Source: Erysipelotrichaceae bacterium
Lineage (GTDB): Bacteria; Bacillota_I; Bacilli_A; Erysipelotrichales; Erysipelotrichaceae
Length of the DNA stretch: 61,116 nt
Assembly (NCBI GenBank): GCA_017432895.1
Contig: JAFRIG010000063.1
Span: forward strand, 1-61,116
Reading direction: 5' to 3'
Position 1 is the stretch's first letter. Every line of letters begins with the position of its first letter. Below the pieces are notes generated by a model that worked only from the letters and a program-made list of their open reading frames with translations, was not told the DNA's origin and did no database searches. This document shows, piece after piece, positions 24,513-33,422 of the stretch. The position numbers and the translations under genes are program-made.

Positions 24513-25318
24513 CTTGGTAACTCCCTGTAGGTGATCAGTTCCACATTATTTTCTTTGATCCACTGCGCAACTTTTTCTGACATCATCATCTGTGCATCCT
24601 TGGACCTCTCCAAAGAAAGTGTCGTCAGACCTAAAAGTTCCGCATCCACATAACCAGGATGGCAGCAGAAGGCATTCAGTTCCTTTGTAAGCATCTCATC
24701 GGCTACCGAGAAAAACTGGGCAACCGTATCTTTATTGAGCTGATCATTGGGATCGAAGATCTTCTTTTGCGAAGCCATCGAAGCCTTGAACAGCTTATTC
24801 ATAGAAGAACTCATATCCAGCTTCTCCCAGATCTCGGAAGAATAAGGAATGTCGTGTTCCACGGACAATTCATGGATGACCTTGCGGTAGTTCTCCGAAG
24901 AGATGGAATGTTCATGAAGGTATTCAGGCTTGCGCCCTGTGAGTTCCACAAAGCGGTCAAACTGAGCCTGCAGCTCTGTTCTTACTTCCTCGTAAGGGAA
25001 TAATTCCGCTCTTCCTTCTTCGCTTTGCCACCTGGGATCTCTGGTCCTGACGCCCGAGCGGATGAAGTTTCCTTCTTCATCGACCAGATGCGGGATCAGT
25101 TTGGGATCGGCACAGGTCGGTCCGGAAACAAGGTTGAAATCGATACCGAAACAAGCCTGCGGACGATCTTTCATGAAAGAGACCGCAAACGGTGCGGAAG
25201 GCATATTCGCAAAAAGACCCGTGTTACGTAAAACGCCGCGGTCGATCGAATCGACGATGCCTAAAGTGACGGCTCTGGTAAAGCCGAAGTCATCGCCCTG
25301 AAATAATATTTTGGCCAT
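24509..25318 (-). CDS. ChbG/YdjC-like carbohydrate deacetylase
   Basis: 269 aa. QGDDFGFTRAV, the YLHEHSI metal-ligand segment and CHPGYVDAEL match the ChbG/YdjC family, which removes an acetyl group from phosphorylated chitooligosaccharides. In E. coli ChbG one metal ligand is the His of a G-x-H-x-N-L block; here the block reads GIDFNLVSG, an Asp. Asp can also bind metal, so activity is likely but not certain. It is coupled to nagA, so two deacetylation steps are made together. AAAGGAG precedes the ATG. Confidence 0.85.
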   Translation of the reverse strand: MAKILFQGDDFGFTRAVTLGIVDSIDRGVLRNTGLFANMPSAPFAVSFMKDRPQACFGIDFNLVSGPTCADPKLIPHLVDEEGNFIRSGVRTRDPRWQSEEGRAELFPYEEVRTELQAQFDRFVELTGRKPEYLHEHSISSENYRKVIHELSVEHDIPYSSEIWEKLDMSSSMNKLFKASMASQKKIFDPNDQLNKDTVAQFFSVADEMLTKELNAFCCHPGYVDAELLGLTTLSLERSKDAQMMMSEKVAQWIKENNVELITYRELPR

Positions 25319-25335
25319 AGATTAGCTCCTTTCAC

Positions 25336-25368
25336 CCATATGCTCACAATCATATTATGCACATATGG
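25336..25368. promoter_or_regulatory. Inverted repeat upstream of chbG-nagA, possible operator
   Basis: CCATATG and CATATGG, 19 bases apart, flank an A/T-rich core that could hold a -10 (CATAATATG on the minus strand). It lies between the terminator at 25372-25404 and the chbG ribosome site, as expected for a second regulated promoter. Confidence 0.45.
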
Positions 25369-25371
25369 CTG

Positions 25372-25404
25372 AAAATAAGGGGAAAGAATGACCTTTCCCC
25401 TTAT
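25372..25404 (-). terminator. Strong terminator inside the amino-sugar operon
   Basis: A 12-bp perfect stem (ATAAGGGGAAAG/CTTTCCCCTTAT) with a 6-base loop and a short T stretch on the minus strand. It lies between the IID gene and chbG, so the deacetylase genes may be expressed at a different level or from their own promoter. Confidence 0.75.
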
Positions 25405-25409
25405 CGCTT

Positions 25410-26234
25410 TTAGAATAAGCCGATCGCAGCACCAACAAGGGCAAATGCGAAGATCAAGAGAATGAGCTTGGTCGGAGTCCAGCCCTTCTTGATGAGATAG
25501 ACCATCAGGAACAGTGCACAGACACCCAGCAGACCAGGGAAGACGGAGTTCAAGACATCAGCGATGACGACTTCGCCGCCTTCAGCACCGGTCGTATTGA
25601 TGACCAGGTTCAAAGGAACGGAGACCATCTGCGCGGTCATAGCACCGACCATCATCAGACCTAAGACGGAAGCACACTTGGTTAAGACCTGGATCAGACC
25701 GGAATTGAAGACCTGATCGATGAAGGAAGTACCGAGCGTATAGCCTGCATTGATCAGCAGCCATTTGACGATAGACTGTGTGACACCGTATAACAGGATG
25801 AAAATGATCGTACCTAAGAAGTTACCCTGTGAGCACAGACCGATAGAGATACCGGCAGCGATAACACGGATACAGTTGAAGAACAATGAGTCGAACATAC
25901 CGGCGGTCGGACCCATGAGGGCGGCCTTGATATTTTCGATCGTCATGCCATCGACTTTGCCTTCCTTGTGCTGTCTCTCCATAGCGTATGCCAGACCGGC
26001 AACGAAGGAGAACGGAACAGCGTGCGTGTTGAAGAATGACTGATGTCTTAAGACGGCTTCCTTCATTTCTTCAGGATCGTCACCATACAATTCTTCCAAA
26101 GCCGGTTCCATCGTCATCGTGAAACCGTTGGCTTCCATCTTGACCATCGAGAAGCTGATGAAGACAAGGTGAGACAGCCAGAACATCTTCTTAAGAGTAG
26201 CTTTTTCCTGAGCTGTTAAATTGTTGTTAGCCAT
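25410..26234 (-). CDS. PTS system mannose/fructose/sorbose family IID component
   Basis: 274 aa membrane subunit of a sugar phosphotransferase. ERQHKEG, GPTAGMFDSLFFN and the C-terminal hydrophobic helix match ManZ-type IID proteins; the N-terminal half is cytoplasmic. Its ATG overlaps the IIC stop. It forms the channel with IIC. Specificity cannot be read from sequence, but chbG and nagA downstream suggest acetylated amino sugars. Confidence 0.92.
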   Translation of the reverse strand: MANNNLTAQEKATLKKMFWLSHLVFISFSMVKMEANGFTMTMEPALEELYGDDPEEMKEAVLRHQSFFNTHAVPFSFVAGLAYAMERQHKEGKVDGMTIENIKAALMGPTAGMFDSLFFNCIRVIAAGISIGLCSQGNFLGTIIFILLYGVTQSIVKWLLINAGYTLGTSFIDQVFNSGLIQVLTKCASVLGLMMVGAMTAQMVSVPLNLVINTTGAEGGEVVIADVLNSVFPGLLGVCALFLMVYLIKKGWTPTKLILLIFAFALVGAAIGLF

Positions 26235-27040
26235 TAGAAGAAATCCTCCTCATCATTCTGTGCATCTGCAACTTTGACACCTGAATTCAGGATCTCGTTC
26301 TTGGTGTCGATCAGACGCTTGTTCGTGAAGAACATGGTGATAGCGATAGCAGCACCGATGATGGCGATAGCCAGCGTATCCATATGCAGATAAGCAACCA
26401 TGACATAACCGACGAAGAAGAAGATACCAACTTCGTTGTCCCAGATCATGGAAGTCAGGATCGCGAAACCGACACCGATCATCATACCTGAAGCAGCGCT
26501 TAAGCCCGTCATGACAAAGGCAGGTAAAGCACCAAGCAGTCTGTTGAGGCCTTCAACGCCATAGGCAACAGCGATGAACAAAACGACAGACGGGATGAGC
26601 TTCATGGCCGCAGCGAACAGATAGTTCTGGATCTTGAACTGTTTCAGATCTTTGACAGCCAGTTTCTCCCAATAAGCAGCCATCGGGTTAGCGATCAGTG
26701 ACATGCTTAAGTTGTTGACGGAAGTAAGGACGGTACCGATCGGGAAGGCGATAGCCGTACCATCGGCAATGCTGGCACCGGTCAGGATCGTATAAGCGAC
26801 CGCGATGACGGAAGACAGCGTAGCGTCGGCAGCGATGACACCACCGATAGCGGAGATACCCATAAAGATAGCTTCGAGTTCAGCTCCCATAATGATGCCT
26901 GTACGGAAATCACCCAGTACAAGTCCTGCCAACGGAGCGATCACGATCGGACGAGTCAGTGCCTGCCATGACAGACAGATCTCATCGATGTAGTTCAGCA
27001 GGAAATAAACGATGCATATTTTCAATGCAGCACCAGCCAT
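26234..27040 (-). CDS. PTS system mannose/fructose/sorbose family IIC component
   Basis: 268 aa polytopic membrane protein. RPIVIAPLAGLVLGDFRTGIIMGAELEAIFMGISAIGG is the ManY-type signature, split here by natural residues, with several further hydrophobic helices. GGGGG-type ribosome site before the ATG. Confidence 0.93.
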   Translation of the reverse strand: MAGAALKICIVYFLLNYIDEICLSWQALTRPIVIAPLAGLVLGDFRTGIIMGAELEAIFMGISAIGGVIAADATLSSVIAVAYTILTGASIADGTAIAFPIGTVLTSVNNLSMSLIANPMAAYWEKLAVKDLKQFKIQNYLFAAAMKLIPSVVLFIAVAYGVEGLNRLLGALPAFVMTGLSAASGMMIGVGFAILTSMIWDNEVGIFFFVGYVMVAYLHMDTLAIAIIGAAIAITMFFTNKRLIDTKNEILNSGVKVADAQNDEEDFF

Positions 27041-27076
27041 AAATTAGATTTTCCCCCTTTCTTTTGAATTTCTAAT

Positions 27077-27571
27077 TTAACTTAAAGCCTTTTCCAGCGG
27101 CTCAGCTGTTTCTTCAGGAGTCGTCTGATAGACGGTATTGTAACCGAGGTTCAGCACCTTCTTCAGCGTCTCTTTTTCATCATCATACAGATACAGGTTG
27201 AGTCTGTATGTCGGGCGAATTTCACCATTAACTTTCGGAGCGATACGTCCATAGTTGCCAACATTGACCGTTTCCGGTTTATCTTCGATCGAAGTCAGGA
27301 TCTTAAGCAGATCATCAGGATTGTTGACCAGTAACAGGATCTTGTGATCGGCGGATTTGGGATTGTTCATCAGAGCGATGGCCTTGTCGATCGAAACGAT
27401 CGCCGTCTTGCAGGTAGCCGGAGCAGCCATCATCAGGGATTTCTGAATGACGGAGTTTTCCGCTGCCGCATCATTGGCAACGATGATCCTGTCGACACCG
27501 GTGTGTCTCGACCACTTGATCGCGATCTGACCGTGGATCAGTCGCTCATCCAAACGAATTAATTTCAGCAT
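27077..27571 (-). CDS. PTS system mannose/fructose/sorbose family IIB component
   Basis: 164 aa cytosolic phosphocarrier. The phosphorylated His is in RLIHGQIAIKW (His 14 region), and RIIVANDAAAEN and NVGNYGRI follow in the usual order. It passes phosphate from IIA to the sugar bound by IIC-IID. Confidence 0.94.
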   Translation of the reverse strand: MLKLIRLDERLIHGQIAIKWSRHTGVDRIIVANDAAAENSVIQKSLMMAAPATCKTAIVSIDKAIALMNNPKSADHKILLLVNNPDDLLKILTSIEDKPETVNVGNYGRIAPKVNGEIRPTYRLNLYLYDDEKETLKKVLNLGYNTVYQTTPEETAEPLEKALS

Positions 27572-27586
27572 TTTCTTTTTCCTTTC

Positions 27587-28000
27587 CTAGAAGAAATCTT
27601 CATCTTCTTTTTCCGCTTCGCTCTTATCAAGCTCCACGACTCTTAACATAGTCCGGCTCTGTTCGACCAGCTGCGCCAGCTCTTCATCGGAGATATCCTC
27701 CTTGACCGCCAGCTCCAGGACCAGTGCCAGGTTGATACCGGCCACCAATCTGGTATTCGGTTTTTCCAGATAGGTGTACATGACCTGATTGACGCTTCCG
27801 CCATACAGGTCCGACAACAAAAGGACTTTGTCGTCAGCTTCTACGGTCTCGTAGAAAGCATCGAGGTGTTCCTGAACGGAATCCTGATCGATGTAGGCAT
27901 CGAAGACCGTGATCCTAGGATTAGGTCCCATGAGGATCTCAACGGAACTTTTGATGCCACTGGCAAAGTGTCCATGCGATGAAATGAATAATTTAAGCAT
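27587..28000 (-). CDS. PTS system mannose/fructose/sorbose family IIA component
   Basis: 137 aa. Phospho-acceptor His in SSHGHFASG near residue 10 and LLLSDLYGGSVNQV are diagnostic. A longer frame to 28033 is rejected because AGAGGA is 8 bases before the ATG at 28000. First structural gene of the operon. Confidence 0.93.
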   Translation of the reverse strand: MLKLFISSHGHFASGIKSSVEILMGPNPRITVFDAYIDQDSVQEHLDAFYETVEADDKVLLLSDLYGGSVNQVMYTYLEKPNTRLVAGINLALVLELAVKEDISDEELAQLVEQSRTMLRVVELDKSEAEKEDEDFF

Positions 28001-28028
28001 TTTTCTTTTCCTCTTGTACACTAAAGAT

Positions 28029-28046
28029 AACATTATTATTAATGTT
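28029..28046. promoter_or_regulatory. 18-bp palindrome upstream of the PTS genes
   Basis: AACATTA-TTAT-TAATGTT, perfect 7-base arms, 29 bases before the IIA start and about 65 bases beyond the regulator gene. A good candidate operator for the PTS operon. Confidence 0.45.
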
Positions 28047-28110
28047 TTGTGAATGCTTATTTTATGTCTTTTTTAAGTGTAATTTTATATTTTGCACCTT
28101 ACAAGGTGTA

Positions 28111-30126
28111 TTATAAATTCAAAAATTTGCGACGGATGATCGCCTCGAAAATATAGTCCAGCGTCCCATCCTTGTCATTAATAAGTCTGTCCAAAGCCCC
28201 TTCCGTCTGTACCAGATAACGTAAGATATGATCCAGAACCTTCATATCCGCCAGATCCATCTTGGGATCCACCGACACTGCAATCAGAGCATTGACTTCC
28301 AGGATCTCCTCCCGATACAGGCTCTGCTTAGGCAGATAGATATCCAGGACTTCCTTGTGGGTAAAGGCATAAGGCATGAAGACCAGAACTATCCCGTTGC
28401 GGTGATAGTAGTGATCGATGATCTGTTCATTCTCCACGTATTGACCATAAAGGGCTTCCTGATAAGCGGGTTCAAAAGCGTAGCGATAGGAAAGGGCTTC
28501 GACAAAACCGTCGATATCATTGATCCGCTGTTCAGGATAGACCTTCAGCAGTTCCTTTACCCTGTTAAGTTCCCTTCGATCGAAACCGTTCTTGAACAGC
28601 TTATCGAAAAGTGAATCCGAAGGCCTATTGTAATCCAGTTCCCGATAACCCACGATAGGCAATGGATAGTTGTAGTAAAGGATGAAACCCGAATGGACGA
28701 TCGCATCGTAATCATCGAAATTCACCCTGCGCATCTCATATAGATTGAAGATGTCGATCTTGCGGATATATTGGGAATATTGTTCAGCCAGCGTCTCGCG
28801 GATATGCTGGGAATAGACCAAGCCCTCGGTCGTCGTGATCGCCAATGACAATTTATTATATGGATAGAAGATCTTCTTGAACAGTCTTTCATAGACCGCC
28901 GCATAAGACATGACCAAAGCATCGCTGATCGGTTCCCCAAAACGGATCTGCAGTCTGGCGATCATAGCCCTGGTCATCTCCAAAGGGATCGGTGAATACA
29001 TGTCATCCGAGCCTTCCAGATAAGTGATGAAACGCATCTTACCGGTATGGTCGAAATGATGCTTGAGATATAACTGCATCTGCAGCGATTCCAGATCCCG
29101 ACTGTAGATCCTAAACAGATCCAGACGATGGATACTGCCACCTAGAGAATCTTTCATATCATCGATGATCTCGTTGAAAAGCTTGAGATTTTCCAAAACC
29201 AGGCCATCAGGCAGATCATCGATCCCACCCAGACGCAGATTCAGATCCCGGTTTGTAAGCAAGAGCCTGGCAAAATTCAAAACCTCGATCTCATCGGCCT
29301 TGACATAGTTCCTGATCGTCTCATCCGCAAAGATCTGCTTAGCTACTTCGTAGTCATAGGTATCCTTCAGTTCTTTAATGATATCTTCACTTAGTTCAGG
29401 CGATCTTTCTTCCGCCATCCGCTTACGCATCAGACAGATGTGGGAAGTGATCTTCTTGGTCTCGATATCGGAAATGGTGATCCGGCTTTCTCTTAAGATC
29501 TTCAGAAAAGCCTGCCGCAGTCTGGTATAGTAGTTGACCCCATCCACTCTAAATAATTCATCGAAAGGTTCGTAAGGATAAAGGGGCTGGAATTCATGAT
29601 ATTGCGAACAGCGCAGTTCCACCAGCGCCGAACGCAGATCCTGTTCCTTGCCGGTAGCCTGATAGCCCTTGCCGGAAACGACATCCAGATCGATATGATA
29701 AGAAGATAGGAAACGTTTGGCCCAGATGATATCCTTGCGGATAGAAGAGCGGGACAGATAAAGTTTCTCGCAAAGCTCCTCGATCTTGACCGATTCATCC
29801 ACCAGAAAACGCTGCAGGATATACATGCGTCGATTGATCGATTCCACCGAACGGCCATAGAAAAGGGAATAGGAAACCTCGATACTGCTGCACAGTTCCT
29901 TGTATTTCTTTTCATCCTCCGCCACGATCTTATAGCCCTTGGCCTTATAGGACTTTATCCTGGCACTGCCCTCTGCAAGACACAGTTTATTCAGCTGCGT
30001 GATGTCGTTTTTGATCGTCCTTAAAGACGACTTCGTCAGCTTGGCCAAAGAAGCCGCCGTTACCGGCTCGGGATCGCTTATCAGCGTCCTTAAGATCATG
30101 ATATGGCGATACTTTTCCAGTTTCAT
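28111..30126 (-). CDS. BglG/ManR-type PRD transcriptional regulator
   Basis: 671 aa. Order: first winged HTH (residues 5-60, VTAASLAKLTKSSLRTIKNDI), second HTH (about 115-150, VKIEELCEKLYLSRSSIRKDI), two PRD-like helical modules (about 170-450), an EIIB-like segment and a C-terminal EIIA-like segment. This is the ManR/MtlR layout, where PTS phosphorylation of PRD and EII modules sets activity. The EIIA-like part lacks the usual phospho-His (the expected P-H is P-Y in FMPYAF), so signalling may rely on the PRDs. TATAAT ends 7 bases before the ATG. It lies directly upstream of the PTS it probably controls. Confidence 0.85.
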   Translation of the reverse strand: MKLEKYRHIMILRTLISDPEPVTAASLAKLTKSSLRTIKNDITQLNKLCLAEGSARIKSYKAKGYKIVAEDEKKYKELCSSIEVSYSLFYGRSVESINRRMYILQRFLVDESVKIEELCEKLYLSRSSIRKDIIWAKRFLSSYHIDLDVVSGKGYQATGKEQDLRSALVELRCSQYHEFQPLYPYEPFDELFRVDGVNYYTRLRQAFLKILRESRITISDIETKKITSHICLMRKRMAEERSPELSEDIIKELKDTYDYEVAKQIFADETIRNYVKADEIEVLNFARLLLTNRDLNLRLGGIDDLPDGLVLENLKLFNEIIDDMKDSLGGSIHRLDLFRIYSRDLESLQMQLYLKHHFDHTGKMRFITYLEGSDDMYSPIPLEMTRAMIARLQIRFGEPISDALVMSYAAVYERLFKKIFYPYNKLSLAITTTEGLVYSQHIRETLAEQYSQYIRKIDIFNLYEMRRVNFDDYDAIVHSGFILYYNYPLPIVGYRELDYNRPSDSLFDKLFKNGFDRRELNRVKELLKVYPEQRINDIDGFVEALSYRYAFEPAYQEALYGQYVENEQIIDHYYHRNGIVLVFMPYAFTHKEVLDIYLPKQSLYREEILEVNALIAVSVDPKMDLADMKVLDHILRYLVQTEGALDRLINDKDGTLDYIFEAIIRRKFLNL

Positions 30127-30133
30127 TTACTTA

Positions 30134-30139
30134 ATTATA
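30134..30139 (-). promoter_or_regulatory. -10 box, start codon 7 bases away
   Basis: Exact TATAAT on the minus strand, 7 bases before the ATG of the PRD regulator; no Shine-Dalgarno fits in between. Suggests a leaderless mRNA. Confidence 0.5.
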
Positions 30140-30179
30140 TCTTGAGAGATCCTCTTCCAAAAACAATTCGAAACAAAAC

Positions 30180-30203
30180 GCAAAAAGCGCTTGCGCGCTT
30201 TTG
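30180..30203 (-). terminator. Terminator of the second aldo/keto reductase gene
   Basis: AAAAGCGC/GCGCTTTT stem with a 4-base loop, T-rich tail on the minus strand. Confidence 0.8.
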
Positions 30204-30206
30204 ACT

Positions 30207-31328
30207 TTATTCCATCTCCCTGCACTTGACTAACAAGTCAATGATCGGCAGATGTTGCGGACAGGCTCCTTCGCACTGACCGCACTGGATACAATCGCTT
30301 GCCTTACCCTTATTCTCCGTGATCTTGAGATACTCATCTTTAACATCCTTAGTTGGATCAAGGATCTTCGCATTATATAAGGCAAAAATATCCGGAATAC
30401 CTATCGACATCGGACAGCCTTCGGTGCAGTAGTGACAAGCCGTACACTTGATGGTCTGATCGTTGTTGTAGATCTCCTGAGCCTTTTCGATGATCTTTAT
30501 CTCTTCCTCATTTAAAGGCTTGAAATCCTTCATGTAGGAAAGGTTGTCTTCCATCTGGGCGAGATTGGACATGCCCGATAAGACGGTGATAATGCCTTCC
30601 TTGGAAGCGACGTAACGCACCGCCCAGGAAGCATAGGAGGCATCCTTGTTATAGGCATCGAAAAGTTCTCTGACCGCTCTCATCGGATTAGCCAGACTTC
30701 CTCCCTTGATCGGCTCCATGATAGTCAAAGGCAGATCATGTTTTCTTACCACTTCGTAGCATCTTCTCGACTGGACCTTGGCACTCTCCCAGTCGGCATA
30801 ATTGATCTGTAACTGCACGAATTCCACATCGGGATGCTTGGTCAGAAGTTCATCCAGCAGTTCAGGTGTGCCATGGTATGAGAAACCGTAGTGTCTGATC
30901 AGACCTTCTTCCTTCTTCTGTTTTACGAAATCCCAGATCCCGAAATCATCATATTTGTGGACATTGGAATCGGAGATGGCATGCAAGAGATAGAAATCGA
31001 AGTAACCGGCACCCGTCCTTTCCAACGAGATCGCCAACTGATCCTTGGCCTGTTTCTCATCCGTGATCGTCGGCATACCGGCCATCAGCTTGGTAGCCAG
31101 ATAGTAGGCATCACGCGGATATCTTTCAGCGACCGCCTTTTTGAAAGCTTTCTCCGAATCACCATGATCATATACATAAGCCGTATCGAAATATTTGCCG
31201 CCGGCTTCGATAAACAGATCGGCCATCTTCGTCGTCTGTTCGATATCGATGCTTCCATCTTCATTTTTCGGCAGACGCATCAGTCCGAAACCCAGCTTTA
31301 ACATATTCATATTCTTATAATCGACCAT
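30207..31328 (-). CDS. Aldo/keto reductase with C-terminal 4Fe-4S domain (paralogue)
   Basis: 373 aa, same architecture as 5559-6695: reductase barrel (FGLMRLP, FDTAYVYDHGD, HYGFSYHGTPE, VLSGMSN), then CTACHYCTEGCP and CIQCGQCEGACPQH. AGGAGGG is 8 bases before ATG 31328. Monocistronic. The two copies differ enough in the barrel to suggest different substrates. Confidence 0.9.
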   Translation of the reverse strand: MVDYKNMNMLKLGFGLMRLPKNEDGSIDIEQTTKMADLFIEAGGKYFDTAYVYDHGDSEKAFKKAVAERYPRDAYYLATKLMAGMPTITDEKQAKDQLAISLERTGAGYFDFYLLHAISDSNVHKYDDFGIWDFVKQKKEEGLIRHYGFSYHGTPELLDELLTKHPDVEFVQLQINYADWESAKVQSRRCYEVVRKHDLPLTIMEPIKGGSLANPMRAVRELFDAYNKDASYASWAVRYVASKEGIITVLSGMSNLAQMEDNLSYMKDFKPLNEEEIKIIEKAQEIYNNDQTIKCTACHYCTEGCPMSIGIPDIFALYNAKILDPTKDVKDEYLKITENKGKASDCIQCGQCEGACPQHLPIIDLLVKCREME

Positions 31329-31382
31329 TATATTATCCCTCCTGTTGATACCTATATTTTACTACGGTCCTGCTTTCCTTTA

Positions 31383-31412
31383 GATACAAAGAAAGACACG
31401 TTCCCGTGCCTT
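31383..31412 (-). terminator. Terminator of the RyR-domain gene
   Basis: AGGCACG/CGTGTCT stem (one G-T pair), GGAA loop, T-rich tail on the minus strand. Confidence 0.65.
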
Positions 31413-31426
31413 CCTGTATGTGTTGA

Positions 31427-33271
31427 CTATTCTTCAATGATATAGCTTATCTTTTTGATGATATCCTTATCGGCATCCGTATAGTAGACTCTTCTGTCAC
31501 TGCCATACTCTTCCATCAGTTTATTGACCATCTGCTGAGCTTCGGCCAGTTGCTCGTTTTCGACCAGGGCCGGATGAAGCAGCAGTTCAGGATCGTTGGC
31601 TCTTTTGCCATCATATTTTCTGATGATGGCAGCTGTCTGTTTTTCATCGGCTTTGCGCCAGCCATGACAGCGCTGATAGGCATTCCAGCGGTCGTGTTCG
31701 GCATAAGCCATCTTCTTCATGTTTTCTTCATCACTTAGCCACTTATCGATGAACTCATTGTCAGAGAGTTCTTCATCATCTTTGAAAGAAAGAATGTAGC
31801 GTCTTTTATACTTGAGAGCCAAAGCTTCCGCAAATGAAGATTCCTGATTCTGATAATGGTAGAAACCCGTTGTTTCTAGCAGATCATCCTGTTTGGCAGG
31901 ATCGAGATCCAGGATACTTTCATCGCCCGAAGCCAGGTAGGAAAGATGGACCTTTTTGGCACTGGCTTCCAGATCGGGATTGACCAGTCTGCTGTAATCG
32001 CAGGTCTTGCCATAATCGCCAAACAGCGTGATCTTATCTTCCTTGATGATCTTGTTGAAGGAAGGATCAGCCATATAACAAAGGATCTGCGGACAATAGA
32101 GATCGGCGCTTTGACCACTGAGATATCTTCTGATCCTTGAAGCCGTCTCATAAGCCAGTTCGCCTTCATCATAAAGGATGAAGACCACGTCAAAGTGACA
32201 TCCGTCCTTAAAAGCCTCCGTCTCCTCTCCATGGTCGCAATCGTAGACTTCCAAAGGATACCTGTCGATCTCCGGGGCATCCTTCAAAAGACTTGCGTAA
32301 CTTCTTTCGCTGCCCGGACCGATCAGTCTGATCAGATTCTCGCCATCCGGTTTTATCATCAGCGTAAGCAGATTCTTGATGAAAGCGATGCAGCTTTCGT
32401 TATCATCGATGATGGCCACGTTGCATTCTTTTTTGGTCGCCAAAGTATCCATACACAAAGACAAAGCATCGATCGCCAGAGCGTTCTCTTCATCGATGTG
32501 GCGCAGATAGATCTTACCGGCATATTGACGATCGAGATTAAGCAGCAGCTCTTTTTGGGAAGGAGAAGCAAAGACTCTGACCATCGTCAGATCGGCGTCG
32601 TAGTTTTTCTGTTTCAGTAAACTCTCGCACAGTCTGGCGGTAGCCTCGATCCGCTTGCGGTCATCTTCCCAGACTTCAAAGAATTCAAAATATTTGTTTT
32701 TCAAAAGGACCAGCTTGTTTTCCGCGGAATTGATCATCATCGCCGATATCTGCATGGCCCTGTTGACCAGCTCCAGATCGGTATTCTTACAGTTGCAGAA
32801 GATGATCTTCCCTTCTCTTTTTTCTTTGGCGATACTTTCCGCGATCATGATCGAACGCCTGTTGAGATCGGAGAAGACATAGAGATGTTTCTTGCCGATA
32901 AAAGAAAGCGCCGTCTTGATCCGCGAAGAATAGGAGACCGCAAAGACTGAAGCCGCCAGCGGGCCTAAGACATATAAGGTGAACAGGAAGAAACGATAGA
33001 CCTGAAAGACCCCGCCTTCCAGTTGCAGTTGATAAGGGATGCTGCCATCGACGCCTAAAGCGATACCCGAAACACCGGCTCTGAAAGCCTGGATAACCGC
33101 GATGACCAGATCGCTTTGCATCGTATAGTAAGGAAAAACCAGGACCGAGATGGCCAAAGAAAAAGCCGCCGACAAACACAAAGACATCTTCTGAACATCT
33201 TCCTTGTTCAAAACAGCCATGATAATGCCGATGATCGTTACCAGCAAGGCAATGCAAATATAGAAGGTCAT
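31427..33271 (-). CDS. Membrane protein with Rossmann (TrkA-N-like) and RyR domains
   Basis: 614 aa. About three membrane helices (residues 3-22, 30-50, 90-115) are followed by a cytosolic region starting KKHLYVFSDLNRRSIMIAESI, which looks like a TrkA-N-type Rossmann unit, and a second possible nucleotide-binding unit near 285 (NVAIIDDNESC). Near the C-terminus AEHDRWNAYQRCHGWRKAD (from residue 524) and HPALVENEQL form the bacterial RyR-domain pattern. Bacterial RyR domains have been predicted, from comparative genomics, to bind NAD/ADP-ribose-derived nucleotides. A TIR gene is divergently transcribed 151 bases away, so the pair could be producer and membrane effector. AAGGAGGA supports the start. 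Confidence 0.78.
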   Translation of the reverse strand: MTFYICIALLVTIIGIIMAVLNKEDVQKMSLCLSAAFSLAISVLVFPYYTMQSDLVIAVIQAFRAGVSGIALGVDGSIPYQLQLEGGVFQVYRFFLFTLYVLGPLAASVFAVSYSSRIKTALSFIGKKHLYVFSDLNRRSIMIAESIAKEKREGKIIFCNCKNTDLELVNRAMQISAMMINSAENKLVLLKNKYFEFFEVWEDDRKRIEATARLCESLLKQKNYDADLTMVRVFASPSQKELLLNLDRQYAGKIYLRHIDEENALAIDALSLCMDTLATKKECNVAIIDDNESCIAFIKNLLTLMIKPDGENLIRLIGPGSERSYASLLKDAPEIDRYPLEVYDCDHGEETEAFKDGCHFDVVFILYDEGELAYETASRIRRYLSGQSADLYCPQILCYMADPSFNKIIKEDKITLFGDYGKTCDYSRLVNPDLEASAKKVHLSYLASGDESILDLDPAKQDDLLETTGFYHYQNQESSFAEALALKYKRRYILSFKDDEELSDNEFIDKWLSDEENMKKMAYAEHDRWNAYQRCHGWRKADEKQTAAIIRKYDGKRANDPELLLHPALVENEQLAEAQQMVNKLMEEYGSDRRVYYTDADKDIIKKISYIIEE

Positions 33272-33422
33272 CCCGCAATCCTCCTTATGTATCCTATGAA
33301 ATAATTATACCTCAGCTGACAAGTCCATTGCCTCCCTGTATATGACAGCCGCCAAAGATCGCCCTTATCCTATATAATTAATTTATAGAAATCTCATTTT
33401 CATAATGTATCGGAGGTAAGTC

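Noticed and set aside
25348..25360. Lac-operator-like ATTGTGAGC on the minus strand
   Set aside because: Only a partial half-site; no LacI-family gene nearby. Kept only as part of a general inverted repeat.
28085..28105. Terminator after the PRD regulator (CACCTTGTAAGGTG)
   Set aside because: The stem is short, the loop very small and no T-run follows.
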